This document shows positions 45,710 to 57,399 of a stretch of 64,000 bases of DNA, piece after piece. The notes under the pieces were generated by a model. That model ran no database searches, had not been told where the DNA came from, and was given only the letters and a program-made list of their open reading frames with translations. The translations under genes were made by a program, and so were the position numbers. The stretch is from Distichodus sexfasciatus. Taxonomy: Eukaryota; Chordata; Actinopteri; Characiformes; Distichodontidae. The stretch covers positions 2,732,318 to 2,796,317 of the forward strand of contig JAVGVS010000010.1 in the NCBI GenBank assembly GCA_032718565.1, in the 5' to 3' direction. The first letter of the stretch is position 1; each line of letters opens with the position of its first letter.

Positions 45710-45783
<74 letters not shown>
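45320..45783 (+). repeat. TG-anchored repeat family, copies 3 and 4 in tandem
   Basis: 45495-45783 is a clear copy (ATTGTGGGGACC, CCTAAAATCACTTTAATC, TTTGTGGGGACATTTGAGAG, GTCATTATGGGAGTCTATGG) ending in a 70-bp (TG)n tract at 45713-45783. The preceding 45320-45494 is an older copy (AGAGTGAAAAGATTTGCG, GTAATTATGGGAGTCATTGG), also ending in (TG)n. Confidence 0.7.
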
Positions 45784-45785
<2 letters not shown>

Positions 45786-45787
45786 AC

Positions 45788-46680
45788 CTGAGAGTTGGGG
45801 TGATATCCTGCCCGTAGGGAGCGGCTCAGTGCGCGGGGCGACCCCAGGCAGACACCACTGCCGCATGGTGGACAAAAAGTCACCGCAGGGGCTAAGGGAC
45901 GCCTGTCCAAAAAAAACCCAAAAAACAAATATTTACCTTTTTCTACAAGTCATTCTTGCACTCGGTACACGTAAAAGTGCGGCTTGAGAAGTTAAACCCC
46001 GTCGTCACGCTTCACTGCACAACCGCAAGCCGCGACGGCGTCAATATTTCCGCAACTGCGACTTTGATTTCCATCGACTGTTTTTGCTGCAGTTTTGGAG
46101 CAGTTAGCTGACGGTAGCTCACTAGCTTTAGCCGGCTAGCAAGTTTGCCAAGGTGGACTTGAAACCTTTGTTTTGACTCCCCTTTCCCCTCTCTCATGCT
46201 TAATCACTTTTCATAGGGGCAACACTGCAAATATAAGTCTGGAAATTTCACAAAAACACAAACTCGCCGGATCAAATTCGCAACGGTGTTTGAATCCCAC
46301 TTTGGTATGAAATGAGTGCGGATGTGAAATGGCAGCTGACTAGCAGAAGCTGTGATAAATAGCCGCGGGAGTGAGTGAAGTGTCTCCGCCGCTAGCAGAG
46401 AGAGCTACGTGCCGTGTGCGCCTTACCTCCCCGCGCTACCGCTAGCTAACGCAGCCGGAGGGATCGGGGGCTTTTTGGGTGGAGGCAGGCGACGCGCTCG
46501 GCCCCCACTACACCCCCGTCGGCACTTCCACTCGGTCCCGACTAGCTAGTAGAGAAGGTGAACCGGGCTGGGTCACATTGTCCCGGGATGCTGCAGTGGA
46601 ATAATAGCGCTCGGTGAACGGCGTTACTGACCTCTCACCCGCAGCGGCGGCGGTCCCAACTTGATGCAGGAAGTGCTTTT
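45788..46680 (-). promoter_or_regulatory. hmbox1: Promoter and 5' UTR exons of the homeobox gene
   Basis: GC- and CpG-rich block of about 0.7 kb upstream of the homeobox gene, in sharp contrast to the AT-rich flanks. Two 5' UTR exons fit splice consensus: one ending at 46427 (GGGGAG followed by GTAAGG) and one at 45788-45902 (after GGACAG, before GTAAAA). The second holds a 25-codon upstream ORF starting MRQWCLPG that is not in frame with the main start. The transcription start is probably near 46550-46680. Confidence 0.6.
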
Positions 46681-47839
46681 TCAGCAGGAGGGAAAATTAA
46701 ACGCAATTTGATCGTTTTGCCTCTTATCATAAGATCAAAACACGAGTAATTTACCTTTGACTCAATTTCTTCATACTCTACTTTTATTTTCCAGTATTTC
46801 ACTTTTAATTTAGCTCCTTTTACTTTTCTGTTATAGTTGAACTTGTAATTTAGTTTCCTTTACTTTGCATAATAACGGGTTTAAGTACTATTGTTATTTT
46901 ATTTTAACTTTTTGTCTTGTAGTAAGTAAGTAAAGTTGATTTGTATAGCACTTTTTCGGAGGATAGGGGTGGTTTAGTATTAATTCTTGTCTATGAACCC
47001 AGATATCTGTCTCCAAGACAACCCTTATTGGGACCCTGAGCAAGATCCTTAATCCCAAGGTGTTCTTTGTAATAAGAAAATGTAACCCAGTCTGGATAAG
47101 AGAGCCTGAAAAATGCCAAAAAATGTAAATGAACATGCCGGAAACACACTGATTGTGACAACCATCTGTTTAAAAAGTATCAATTAAGCTGAAACTGTGA
47201 TGCTTTTCATTATTTATTCATACTTCCTTCCTCTTTATATTATATCATAAAGTACTGTCATTTTGTTTCTCTAAATCACGTTACAATCTTGAATTAATAT
47301 GTGCTATAATAATAAGTTTGCATTTTGAACATAATAGCTGTAGAAAGTTTTCATCATTATTTCCAAAAATGGAATGTTTTGCAGCACATTTTTTAAAGGC
47401 ACATTGAAAGTTGTTGTCTGAGAAGATGACAGGCACTCGTAACATAGAAATAACCTCTTAATTACTAAACAGTTTTTTTAATGCCATTTAATTGTGTTGA
47501 AATATGTCACCTTGCTGACGTTGATACAAATCCTTCACACTTTATTTAAGTAGAAATACTATTGAAGGGGTTATAAATACACATACAAGTGAAAATATAA
47601 AAAATAAAGCGTGTCAACCCTCACAATAGTAATGTCAACTCTCACACCCTAGGAGTCTCTCTCTCTGACAAACATACACTCTTACCCCACTATTTACTTA
47701 CTCTGCTGAGTTAGGTAACACTTCAGTCTCATATTAGCTGAAGTCCCTGGCACATCTCAGTTATATCAGCCAGTGCCAGGAGCCTACAGCAGTCTGCAGT
47801 TAAACTTGTATCTACTTTTTAGCTGCGATAACATAAAAA
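46681..47839. other. Spacer between the homeobox gene and the connexins
   Basis: AT-rich. About 46920-47130 resembles a degraded fish SINE (TTTGTATAGCACTTTTT, CCTGAGCAAGATCCTTAA, GTCTGGATAAGAG, AATGTAAATG). The promoter of the first connexin must lie in the last part, but no motif was decisive. Confidence 0.4.
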
Positions 47840-48652
47840 ATGAATTGGGCTTTTCTTCAGGGCCTTGTTAGTGGTGTCAATAAGTACTCGACTGCTTTTG
47901 GGCGCATCTGGCTGTCAGTGGTGTTCATCTTCCGTCTGATGGTGCTACTGGTGGCTGCTGAGAAGGTGTGGGGCGACGAGCAGAAGGACTTTGATTGCAA
48001 CACTAGGGAGCCAGGCTGTCACAACGTCTGCTATGACCATTTCTTCCCAGTGTCCCATTCTCGCCTGTGGGCACTGCAGCTCATCTTTGTCACCTGCCCT
48101 TCTCTCCTGGTCGTGCTACATGTGGCCTACAGAGACGATCGTGAGCGGAAACATCAGCTAAAGCATGGCGAGGGCTGTGCTCATCTCTACCAGGACACCA
48201 GTAAGAAGAGAGGTGGACTGTGGTGGACGTATCTGTTCAGCCTTCTCTTCAAGATGGCTGTAGATGCCGTCTTCATTTTCCTTGTGTTCTACATCTACGA
48301 GGCAGCTTTCTATCCTCTGCTGGTGAGATGTAACGAGCCCCCCTGCCCTCAAGTGACAGACTGCTACATTGGTCGACCCACTGAGAAACGCATCTTCACC
48401 ATCTTCCTTGTGGTGGTCAGCTTGGTGTGCATCTTGCTGAGCCTTATCGAGACATTTTACCTCATATGTAAGCGCTGTCGTGAATGTATTGTCTCGCAAA
48501 AGCTGAACAGACCAGAGAACCAGCTTGCAACTGTTTCTTCTTTGGCTGACAAACATAACCAAGACAACACCCAGGAGGCTTCCCTGTTGGAAAAAAGTCG
48601 GAAACCATCTGAGGATGCCAGTGTTCCTGCTTACAGCTCGGCTATCTCCTGA
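47840..48652 (+). CDS. Beta-type connexin (GJB4/GJB5-like)
   Basis: Gap-junction channel subunit of 270 residues in one uninterrupted coding exon, as usual for beta connexins. It has four membrane segments with cytoplasmic ends: N-terminus [20 protein letters not shown]1 from about 20 ([17 protein letters not shown]); extracellular loop 1 with the C-x6-C-x3-C set ([19 protein letters not shown]); TM2 [17 protein letters not shown]; a short cytoplasmic loop; TM3 from [13 protein letters not shown]; loop 2 with C-x4-C-x5-C ([21 protein letters not shown], all three Cys present); TM4 and a Ser-rich tail. YIGRPTEK replaces the usual [17 protein letters not shown] and KRCRECI point to GJB4/GJB5 of mammals; exact orthology is unsure, so no symbol is given. 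AATAAA occurs at 48694. A second connexin follows 2.2 kb downstream on the same strand. Confidence 0.92.
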   Translation: MNWAFLQGLVSGVNKYSTAFGRIWLSVVFIFRLMVLLVAAEKVWGDEQKDFDCNTREPGCHNVCYDHFFPVSHSRLWALQLIFVTCPSLLVVLHVAYRDDRERKHQLKHGEGCAHLYQDTSKKRGGLWWTYLFSLLFKMAVDAVFIFLVFYIYEAAFYPLLVRCNEPPCPQVTDCYIGRPTEKRIFTIFLVVVSLVCILLSLIETFYLICKRCRECIVSQKLNRPENQLATVSSLADKHNQDNTQEASLLEKSRKPSEDASVPAYSSAIS

Positions 48653-48999
48653 ACTGTGTTCAAAAAGGTTTACGTTATATGACCTAAAAACTTAATAAAT
48701 ACAAATCTATTGAATGTATAAGAAATTCAATGTTAATAATTTTTATGTGTATATGTGCTAACTGCAGGGAGTATAAAAGTAAGCCTGTGTTACTCTGCAA
48801 ATCATAGTTCATATAATGTTTTTCAGTCATTCATTCATTCATCAGCTAAAACAAAAAGTACATTTTTAAAATTCTAATAAATCTTCATGTTTTCTCATAT
48901 TGCCATGTCTATTGAATTTTTTGTTTAGAAACAAACAAGTTATAATGAAGTAATCTAAGGAATCTAATCTATTAAGGTTTTTAAAGTTTATAATATGTA

Positions 49000-49548
49000 C
49001 AGTACTGTGCAAAGGTTTTAGGCAGGTGTGAAAAAATGAATGCAAAGAATGCTTTCAAAAATGGAAGTGTTAATCATTTATTTTCATCAATCAACAAAAT
49101 GCAGTGAAAGAACAAAAGAGAAATCTAAATCAAATCAATATTTGGTGTGACCACCCTTTACCTTCAAAACAGCATCAATTCTTCTAGCTACACTTGCACA
49201 CAGTTTTTGAAGGAACTCAGCTGGTAGGTTGTTCCAAACATCTTGGAGAACTAACCACAGATCTATAATCCTATAATCCTACAAAATAATATAATGACTA
49301 CAAAATAATATAATGACTATAATCCTACAAAATCCCTGACTTTATGCAAGTGTACCTATAAGAATTGATGCTGGTTTGAAGGCAAAAGGTAGTAACACCA
49401 AATATTGATTTGATTTAGATTTTTCTTTTGTTCGCTCACTTTGCATTTTGTAAATTGATAAAAATAAACAATCATTATTTATATTTCTGAAAGCATTCTT
49501 TGCTTACAGCATTTTTTCACACCTGCCTAAAACTTCTGCACAGCACTG
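49000..49548. mobile_element. Mariner-type MITE between the connexins
   Basis: 549 bp flanked by TA. The ends CAGTACTGTGCAAAGGTTTT and AAAACTTCTGCACAGCACTG are inverted copies, and the similarity continues inward past GGCAGGTGTGAAAAAATG and GCAAAGAATGCTTTC (70 bp or more). No transposase. A second copy is at 11236-11766. Confidence 0.85.
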
Positions 49549-50808
49549 TATTAGGAGTGTGACATTGTTGTTGATAGTTATAGAATGTGTAATGTTTTTG
49601 ATCCTGAAACATGCTTGTCTGAGTTGAAGGTGAGGGCTAAGGTATGCATGTGCAAGGACATGTGCACATACCTGGCAACTGCTCTTTTTTTCTCTCTTTT
49701 TTAAGCAAACAGCAATGGTATGACAAAGAAACCAACACCCATAATATCAGAGTAATATACATTATTCAGAGACTTATTAGAACCTCCCTGGAAAACAAAT
49801 AAACTTAATTAAGCTACACACCTCCCTCAGTCATATTGGTGTCATATCCCCTATTGATCATATGCCCTTATAATTCCTAAGAATATTAAGCATGTGTCAA
49901 GAAAACCTTTGTTCTGTGGGTTCATATACACAGGTCAAATAAAAAACAACACAATGCCAGCTTATCGCTGTGTCATAAGTTCCAGACAGAGATTGTCTGG
50001 TGTGAGCAAGCACCAAAGTGGAGGTGGATATTTACCATTTAGAGACGCAGATAAGTTTTATTCCAGAACAACTTCGCAGTGTGATAAAATCAAGTATACT
50101 AATGATTATATATTGACAACAATGACAATACTTGCTGCTTAATGACAGGCACTTCGTGCCCTCAAACAGATGGTTAAGAGCTTTTAAGCTATTAAGATAC
50201 ATAATAGATAAAAATGCCTGTATTTCTCAGGTATAACGCTTAAACATAATTTCTAGGAACAAAACATTGTGAGTAGTTTAATTTTCTACAGAAGGTGAAC
50301 CGGCAGAACAAAATGTTATGATGACACAGTGTCGATGTCACCACAGATTAAGTATAACATTTTAAAATTTTGTTTCATATTAGTTTCAGTATCATATTTA
50401 CCACTTTAGAATAAAATGTTCTTTATTCAAGCTTATGGTCACTAATCATTTCCTGACATGCCTATTATGTTGATAAGAAAGTTTCATAGTGGTGAAACCA
50501 CACCTCTTACAAAAACATAAGGCAAAGTCAATGATAAGGCACAGAGTCCTACGTTCTAACATAATACTCAATTCTTGGCTGGAGAGGAAGTTCATGATGG
50601 ATCAAGAAATACTATAGGTAACTTTGAAAATGTCCTTTTACTTTAACTGCAAAGAAATAAGTTGTGTATGAAGCTTAGGAGGTTCTTTTTCTCTTCTCTC
50701 CTACTTTATCTTAGATGGTCAATGTTGTCAGGTGACTGGGCTACTCAAGGCATCTCCTTCAGTTTCTTCGCTACAGACCAGATTGATAACTGAGCGTCGT
50801 TTTAAATC
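49549..50808. other. Spacer and promoter side of the second connexin
   Basis: No coding exon; the 82-codon ORF at 49894-50142 has no family features. The 5' UTR of the second connexin probably begins upstream of 50640, but no start site could be fixed. Confidence 0.4.
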
Positions 50809-51579
50809 ATGGATTGGAAGACTCTCGAATCCCTCCTGAGTGGAGTGAATAAGTACTCCACAGGTTTCGGACGCATCTGGCTTTCTTTGGTGTTTGTATT
50901 CCGAGTGATGGTGTTTGTGGTGGCTGCTGAGCGTGTATGGAGTGATGACCAGAAGGAATTTGACTGTGACACCAAAAGACCCGGCTGCCCTAATGCCTGC
51001 TATAATTACTTCTTCCCAATTATACACACACGACTCTGGGCTTTACAGCTCATCTTTGTCACCTGTCCTTCCTTCTTAGTCGTGATGCACGTGTGGTACC
51101 GCGAAGACCGCGAGCGCAAGTACCGACTCACACATGGCGAGGGGGCAAAACTCTACGACAACCCTGGGCAGAAACATGGAGGCCTGTGGTGGACGTATCT
51201 GATCAGCCTGCTCTTCAAGACAGCTATTGAGGTGGGATTCCTCTACCTGCTGCATCTGATCTACCATAACTTTGACATGCCTCGAAGTGTGGTCTGTGAC
51301 GTCGAGCCCTGCAGACAAGTGACCTGCTACATTGCAAGACCTACTGAGAAGAGAGTTTTCACCTATTTCATGGTAGGGGCATCAGCAGTCTGCATTATAC
51401 TTAACGTGTCCGAGATCTTCTACTTGATTGCCATGCGGATCTTGCATCTGACACACAAAGGCAGACATGTCACCTCACGTAAGAGATGTGGAGAGGCGGG
51501 ATGTGATGGCTGTAACATAGCAATGACCTCTATAGGTTATAAACCAGCCTATTCAGAGAAAACAGAGAAGCAAATGTAA
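50809..51579 (+). CDS. gjb3: Beta-type connexin, GJB3 (Cx31)-like
   Basis: Gap-junction subunit of 256 residues in a single coding exon. N-terminus [21 protein letters not shown]1 [17 protein letters not shown]; loop 1 with C-x6-C-x3-C ([19 protein letters not shown]); TM2 [19 protein letters not shown]3 after [18 protein letters not shown]4 [16 protein letters not shown], very like mammalian GJB3. Loop 2 reads [20 protein letters not shown]: all three cysteines are present but spaced C-x4-C-x4-C, one residue shorter between the second and third than the normal C-x4/5-C-x5-C. The cytoplasmic tail is short and has extra Cys residues (CGEAGCDGC). It lies head-to-tail behind the other beta connexin, 2.2 kb apart, as in the human GJB5-GJB4-GJB3 cluster. 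AATAAA at 52265. Confidence 0.92.
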   Translation: MDWKTLESLLSGVNKYSTGFGRIWLSLVFVFRVMVFVVAAERVWSDDQKEFDCDTKRPGCPNACYNYFFPIIHTRLWALQLIFVTCPSFLVVMHVWYREDRERKYRLTHGEGAKLYDNPGQKHGGLWWTYLISLLFKTAIEVGFLYLLHLIYHNFDMPRSVVCDVEPCRQVTCYIARPTEKRVFTYFMVGASAVCIILNVSEIFYLIAMRILHLTHKGRHVTSRKRCGEAGCDGCNIAMTSIGYKPAYSEKTEKQM

Positions 51580-52889
51580 CAAACCAGATTCCTACAGGCA
51601 CATTTATGATCTTGTTTTCATATGACTAAATGAATTAATTGAAGTTTTGTTTATGCATTTCTCTGCAATTAAGAAAAAACTTAATACCAATTGTATCTAA
51701 ACTGTGGTCTTTAGAACCTAAGTAATTGCTTTTCATTATGGTAGGAATATTTTGAGTACTTTGTGTATGGATTGATTAATAGCAGTTTTCGTTCTTTTTC
51801 TTGACGTCAATGCTAAGAAAAGTAATGTTCTTTGTACTTTTTGTATCCTTTTTTTTGCAACACGTTCTTTCTTTTGGAAACTTTTGAAAAGGGGTGATAT
51901 CGCCACCTGCAGGCTTTTACAAGTGGAGAAATCCTAAATCTTGAATTTTCCAACCACACCAAGAATGTTCCTATAAAGTTTAAACAATCGTCAAATTCCC
52001 TGATTTTATCGTTTACTTTTTTGGAATTTTCTATATATTTTTACTATAGAGAAAAGACACTATATAGTATTTTACTTTCTTCTTCTTCTTCTTCTTCTTC
52101 TTCTTCTTCTTTTTTAAAAAGTATTTTTACTTTTGATTTTAGTTACTTTATATTCAGAGTTTTCTTAATTTCTCCTTAATGTAAACCACTGTTAACCTTA
52201 TTTAAATTTGATTGCCCAGTCTATGAATCAGCATATATTTCACTACGATTTGTACTTGTTGACAAATAAAGAATCTTGAAACTAATGCTAGCTTTACTTT
52301 AAATTACTTGTGTACTGTATGTACTAAATACATTAGTAATTTTGCTCAATTAGCATTATAAGTGATCTTATTTAGGTTTCTCTGTAAGGAATTTTTACTT
52401 GTACTTAATAATGGGTTTTAGACTTCACTGTCTAAACACAAACCTGCTAGTCAATGAAACGAGAAACGAGGTGTTTTGGGCGCCACCTAGTGGTTAGTTG
52501 TGTTCCGGCGCCAGCAATCACTTTCCACGTTTTCAACAGGAGGATAAATGCCACCTTTTGTAAAAATACAATAAAATAACAAGAATCTTTGTCATTTTGC
52601 TGTACAGGAGTATAGGTTCTGCTCTTTCGGCAGATGTAGTCTACCTGTGGGGCGTTACCGTTTGAGTTGTGTTGTTGATTATTCAGGTAGATCTACAGGT
52701 TTACAGAGCGGCTTTTCGTCACTGTGTGCGTAGTGTGACGCGCTGTTTTTACTACATCTGCCTGCGACTTCAACACACCTCATTCTCTCTTCCGAGCGGA
52801 GCTCCATGTGGAGTTTTGTGTTTATCTTACCGGCGAGGCTTAAGCCTAAACTTACCATGACTTAATTACTGTTTAAGAAGCCGCACAAA
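51580..52889. other. Connexin 3' UTR and tmem54 promoter region
   Basis: The connexin 3' UTR probably ends near the AATAAA at 52265. A (CTT)n microsatellite lies at 52078-52111. From about 52440 the sequence becomes less AT-rich towards the tmem54 first exon; the start site is not fixed. Confidence 0.45.
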
Positions 52890-53511
52890 ATGGGTGAATC
52901 AGGTGAGTTCCACACGTTCGTTTGTATGAGACAAACACACTGATTGGCCAAATGAATACTGAAAGTTGTGGAGTCGTTGCGACTTTGTCCAAACAGACGC
53001 AACTTAAGCTGATATGCTGTTCTAAGTTTTGCAGGTTGGTCTTTTGTTACACATTTAGCCCAAATAATAGTATCTATTGTTTTAAGGAAATATATAACAT
53101 CACCAGTTCTAGACTAGCATCACCGTTACTACATGCAGGGGCGCAGGTAAGGGGGGTTAAGTCTGGACGATTCATGGGGCCCAGCATTCCGTGGGGTGCC
53201 CATAGAAGCCCACTAATATCAGTTGTGTGTGTTGGTGCGGTTTGGGGGGAGCATGGGGCCCAAAATGATTTTCTTTCAGGGGGCCCAAAATTGCTAGCGG
53301 CGCCCCTGACTACATGATAATGTGTGTTTGTTTATTCTATCCCGATTATTGGTTTATTCATAATTTTACGGTGAGTTTTCAATCATTAAACATGTCTATA
53401 TTCCAACACCAAGGCATGAAGAGGATTCTCTGTCCTTGTTCAGTTGAGCCATCATGGGTAATGATTAACTGAAGTGACATTTGTGATGAAGCCCTTAACC
53501 TGGACTGTGTA

Positions 53512-53544
<33 letters not shown>

Positions 53545-56500
53545 GTGTGTGTGTGTGTGGGATCAATACGGGAAACTCTGAGATTTGACATGTCTTTGGT
53601 CCAGAATTAATGAACATCTACAACCAGCAGACCCATCACATCATATGCACTTCTCCTCCTGTTATCTTATAAATCTGTTGAACCTAAAGTTCCTTGGGTG
53701 TTTGAGACATGCATTTTCTCAGTCAACGTTTATTTTGAATATGTTTGCAGCAAAGTTAATGTGTCACTCCTAGAAAGTTTAACTTTGATATCTTTGAGTT
53801 GGTCTTTAAACCCATCAATCTAATGCTTAATGTAAAGTCAAAGAGTCAGGGAGTTTATTGAGAAACTTCTTTCAGCTTAGATGTGTTTTTTTTTTTTTTG
53901 ACGTATTATCTTTATTTTTAAGTCTTTCTCACATCCTTCTTACTGTGTTTCTGATTAAATTCAGTTAGACAGAGTTGGCACTTTGTAGAAGAAATCATTT
54001 TTGTGTGTGTGCCCTACAGGGTTGTGCTGTGCCAATCTGCAGGAGCCCAAGTCTTTAATGAAGATGGGACTGTGTTTGGTGCTGGTGGGTCATGTTAACT
54101 TTCTGCTTGGGGCCTTAGTCCATGGCACAGTGCTGAGACACGTCAGCCTCAACTCCCAGACCATAGAGTACGCCATCAGCAACATTTTAGCTGTGGCAGC
54201 CGGCCTCGCGGTGAGCTGTCTTTCATCCCTCTCTTACACTCTCCAACACAATGTTGGAGGGATGCTGCTTTCTACTACGGTTTTGTGATCCTATGGCAAT
54301 AGATCAAATGCAAACTTACAAATAGAGTACAATGTATTTTTATCACTTCCTGATTCTCATATTTATTGTTCATTCATTTTCTAATCCCTCTGCAGGGAGT
54401 CGTGGTTGGCATATTTGCTATAATTCGTTCTAAAAATGAAAAAAATCAATTACTGGTAAGTACATGACTGAAAAGTCTGTTATTTTGCAGCCTGTTTAAA
54501 TAAAGGACTTAATGGAGCAACTTTTATATCTCGTATGACAGCTCTCCTGAATGTGCATTGTTAATGCTGACTGTCAAGTACATTGTGTAAGCACATAGGC
54601 CTTGTTGTGCTCTCTCTTGTATTGAGTTTTTTTAAACTCTTGCTAGTCTAGTGGATCCAGTTTGATTTCAGGCTTGTCACTAAGTGAGTCAGGTACTGCC
54701 CCAGTCGCATTACAGTCGGACTAGTAGTAAAAACAAACGAGAAATGATAATCTAGCACTGACTGGAACTCTCCTTTTGCTCAAACATTGCCATTCTTTTC
54801 TAGATATTTTACCTACAGCCACAGGAACCTGGCTAGCTTCTGTCAGATACTTGGTCCAAATATACCTGTTTTTAGGCCCATGTATTCCCCAACAACTTCA
54901 ATTTTGGGGGTTTTGCGCCCTCTTTTGGCAGAGTGTGTATTTGCGACGTCTGTGTTCTTGCTTAGTAAAATCTTTCTTGTGTGTTCAGACATGGACTCTG
55001 TGCCTGGCGAGTGCAGCTGCCGGTTTGCTGGCTGCCGCTTCAACCGTAGGGCTGCTGTTGTCTCTGACTTGGGTCATCATTTATGGCAGCAAAGGACTTC
55101 TCCTCCAATGCAACTTACCTGAAGGCATGAGCTACTTCAGCATCACTGACGAGTGTCCCTTTGATCCCACCCGCATTTACGTGAGTTGACATTGGGACTG
55201 GTTTGTGCTTCAACAGTGCACACCCTTACAGTATGTTATATCTGGTGATCAAGTATTTCATCAGTTAAAAAAAAGGTAAAGAAAGCCAACAGTGACTCAG
55301 ATATGACACATCTTTCTAATTAAAATCTCACTTTACATCAGCAGCAGATACACACTGATGAGTCAGAACATTATGGACCAAATAATGTTGCTGTAGAGGC
55401 TAAAGAAACCTTCAATGCTCTGAGCTTAGGTGTTGATAGTTGACATGTTAAAATGAGATGTGTTCAGGTGTGTAACAGTGACTTTAATAAGGGCCAAACT
55501 GTTATGGCCAGACAACGGGACTGGCACATTTTTATAGCACCAAGTCTTGTTCAATGCTTTTGGTCCGCTATGAATACTGTCTACTCACAGTAGTACAACA
55601 AAGTGAAAATCTTGATACTCCAAAAGGAGGTTGTCTGCCAAAAATGAAGTAAGAGGACAGTAAAGGTCACCTCATGTACTGCAAACTGAATGTGTACTGT
55701 GTGACCAAATACAGATCATTTGATTGATGATGATGAAAGTGTCTGGACACAACATCATTATATCTTTAATAGTATTGACCCTGGTGGGACAGAGCTGTTC
55801 TGACTGCACGAGAGGAGAAATGTCATATGAGGCAGGTGGCTCGTTGCAATAGAAATATCTTTGTTCTTTAAGGATTTTAGGTGAATACAATACTGTGAAT
55901 GTCATGATAAGCTCTCGCTAAACAGGTTCTGATCCTTCGATATTCTGCACTGTGCTCAGGGGGATGTTTAAAATGCTGCTGTTTCAAAGTTGCAAAATTT
56001 TGTGCCCTGATAAAGCTGTTGTGATTTTGTAATCTGATGTACTCTGTGATTTTTTTTTTTTTTGGTAGGCATCAACTGTTATGTGTACTTAACTTTTGCT
56101 CTTAGTGGAGCTGTTAGCCACTGTTAAGCAGTGCAGACGTCACACTCTCTCCCCCATCACAATTAATATTGCAAGGCAAAATGTTGCTTATGTAATTCCG
56201 CATCGTTCCCAGATTCATCTTGTCCATCAAACCACACTCATCGTGATCCCTTTAACAGAACAGTAGCGCACAGTGAGAGATCGAACTTCCCTTCCCTTCC
56301 CTTCCCTCGCTTTCCTCCTCCCTCCATTTCCCTTTTTTTTCCTCTCTCACTCTCTCTCCTTCCCCTCTTTCCTGCCCATAAGGCACGAGTTTTATTACCA
56401 CACTTGATGCAGGGGTGAAGCTGTGTGTCCTCCCGCTGTTGCAGAGCAGACTGTCTCTCATAAAGCTATTTTTAAAGAGCTTCTCCTGATTATGTTAAAA

Positions 56501-57322
56501 TGGTTCCCTCTTCTACCATCCACTGCCTCACATTAAGTAGTCTAAAGTGACTTTGAATTGCTAGCACTGTGGGTGAAATTGTTCAAGGGACATATCAGGC
56601 TCACAAACACGCACACACACTAAGCTGTCATGCTCCTTCTCTTTTCTTAGGGTACAACCATAATTCTGTGGGTGCCGCTAATTGTGACCAGCGTGGTGGA
56701 GACGACGTTCTCGGCCCGCTGTTTTGCCGTATGCATCTCGTTCCTGCGCCACAAGACAACACCGCAGTATCAGAGCAGATCGGTTTGTAGCTCTCATTCT
56801 TAAACTGTCTTGTTTTGGAGCACTTTGTGCCTTGCAGCGGTGACAGCCGCATTTCTGCACTCGCGTCCCATATGAATGGCTGCGGTGCGCTGCCTGGTGA
56901 CTCATGCAGTTTCCTAAAGTGTGTATGAGAGTCAGTGTATTCTGGCACATATGTGACTCACTTATGGTCCTACTCTGTGTTTGTGTGTGTGTGAGAGAGA
57001 GAAAAAAAGAGTGTGTGTGTCCAGCCATGATGGATGACTCATGCTGCAGCAGGACTGTAAGACTCGGCGTGTGTGTGTGTGTGTGTTTGCGCCGTTTCAG
57101 GTGAAGACCCTCCGAGCAGCTGAGCTCCCGGCCCCTTCCTGCTACGTCCCCCCACCTCGCCGTTACCATGGCCACGGCGAGACCAGGCACCCCCAACAGC
57201 CCCCGGAACAGCACGAGCTGCTGCGTGCTTCACGGCCGCACAGTTCAACGCGCTCAGCCCCAAACGGGTCGCCACGCCGCTTCAACAGGGCTGAGCTTAA
57301 CCGAGCAAGCTTCTGGATCTGA
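52890..57322 (+). CDS. tmem54: Transmembrane protein 54
   Basis: Four-span membrane protein of 269 residues; molecular function unknown. Coding exons: 52890-52902, 54020-54210, 54396-54455, 54989-55180, 56651-56782 and 57101-57322, all GT-AG and in phase. Start MGESGLCCANLQ. TM1 is MGLCLVLVGHVNFLLGALV, followed by HGTVLRHV, a strong TMEM54 signature. TM2 spans the exon 2/3 junction (ISNILAVAAGLAGVVVGIF). TM3 is in exon 4 (LLAAASTVGLLLSLTWVII), followed by an extracellular stretch ending ECPFDPTRIY, also conserved in TMEM54. TM4 is IILWVPLIVTSVVETTF. The last exon encodes a basic, His/Pro/Arg-rich tail ending NRASFWI with no close family match that I recall. The gene runs convergently towards hpca, the same arrangement as in human. 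AATAAA at 57382. Confidence 0.92.
53136..53308. mobile_element. Short hAT MITE with perfect 8-bp target duplication
   Basis: 173 bp in the first intron of tmem54. Ends CAGGGGCGC and GGCGCCCCTG are inverted; ACTACATG flanks both sides (53128-53135 and 53309-53316). No coding capacity. Confidence 0.9.
53500..53560. repeat. (TG)n microsatellite
   Basis: TG repeats with a few TATG interruptions in the first intron of tmem54. Confidence 0.9.
55345..55640 (+). mobile_element. Tc1-like transposon fragment
   Basis: In the fourth intron of tmem54: CACTGATGAGTCAGAACATTATG and AACAGTGACTTTAATAAGGG, AACTGTTATGGCCAGACAAC are words of a common fish Tc1-like element, the latter from its transposase N-terminal region (frame broken). 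Limits approximate. Confidence 0.45.
56288..56372. repeat. CT-rich low-complexity tract
   Basis: CTTCCC-type pyrimidine repeats in tmem54 intron 4. ORFs on the complementary strand with EREGE-type repeats are artefacts. Confidence 0.85.
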
Positions 57323-57399
57323 TCATGAGATTCAGCGTTGCTCTCACCAAACTCGGGCCTCGGTGGGCTGAAAGCCAGCCAAATAAACCTGAGACTTGT

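Noticed and set aside
48158..48562. 134-codon minus-strand ORF
   Set aside because: Antisense shadow of the first connexin; the 80-codon ORF at 51076-51318 is the same kind of shadow of the second.
56678..57214. 178-codon minus-strand ORF
   Set aside because: Antisense shadow of tmem54 exons 5-6 and the TG-rich intron between them.
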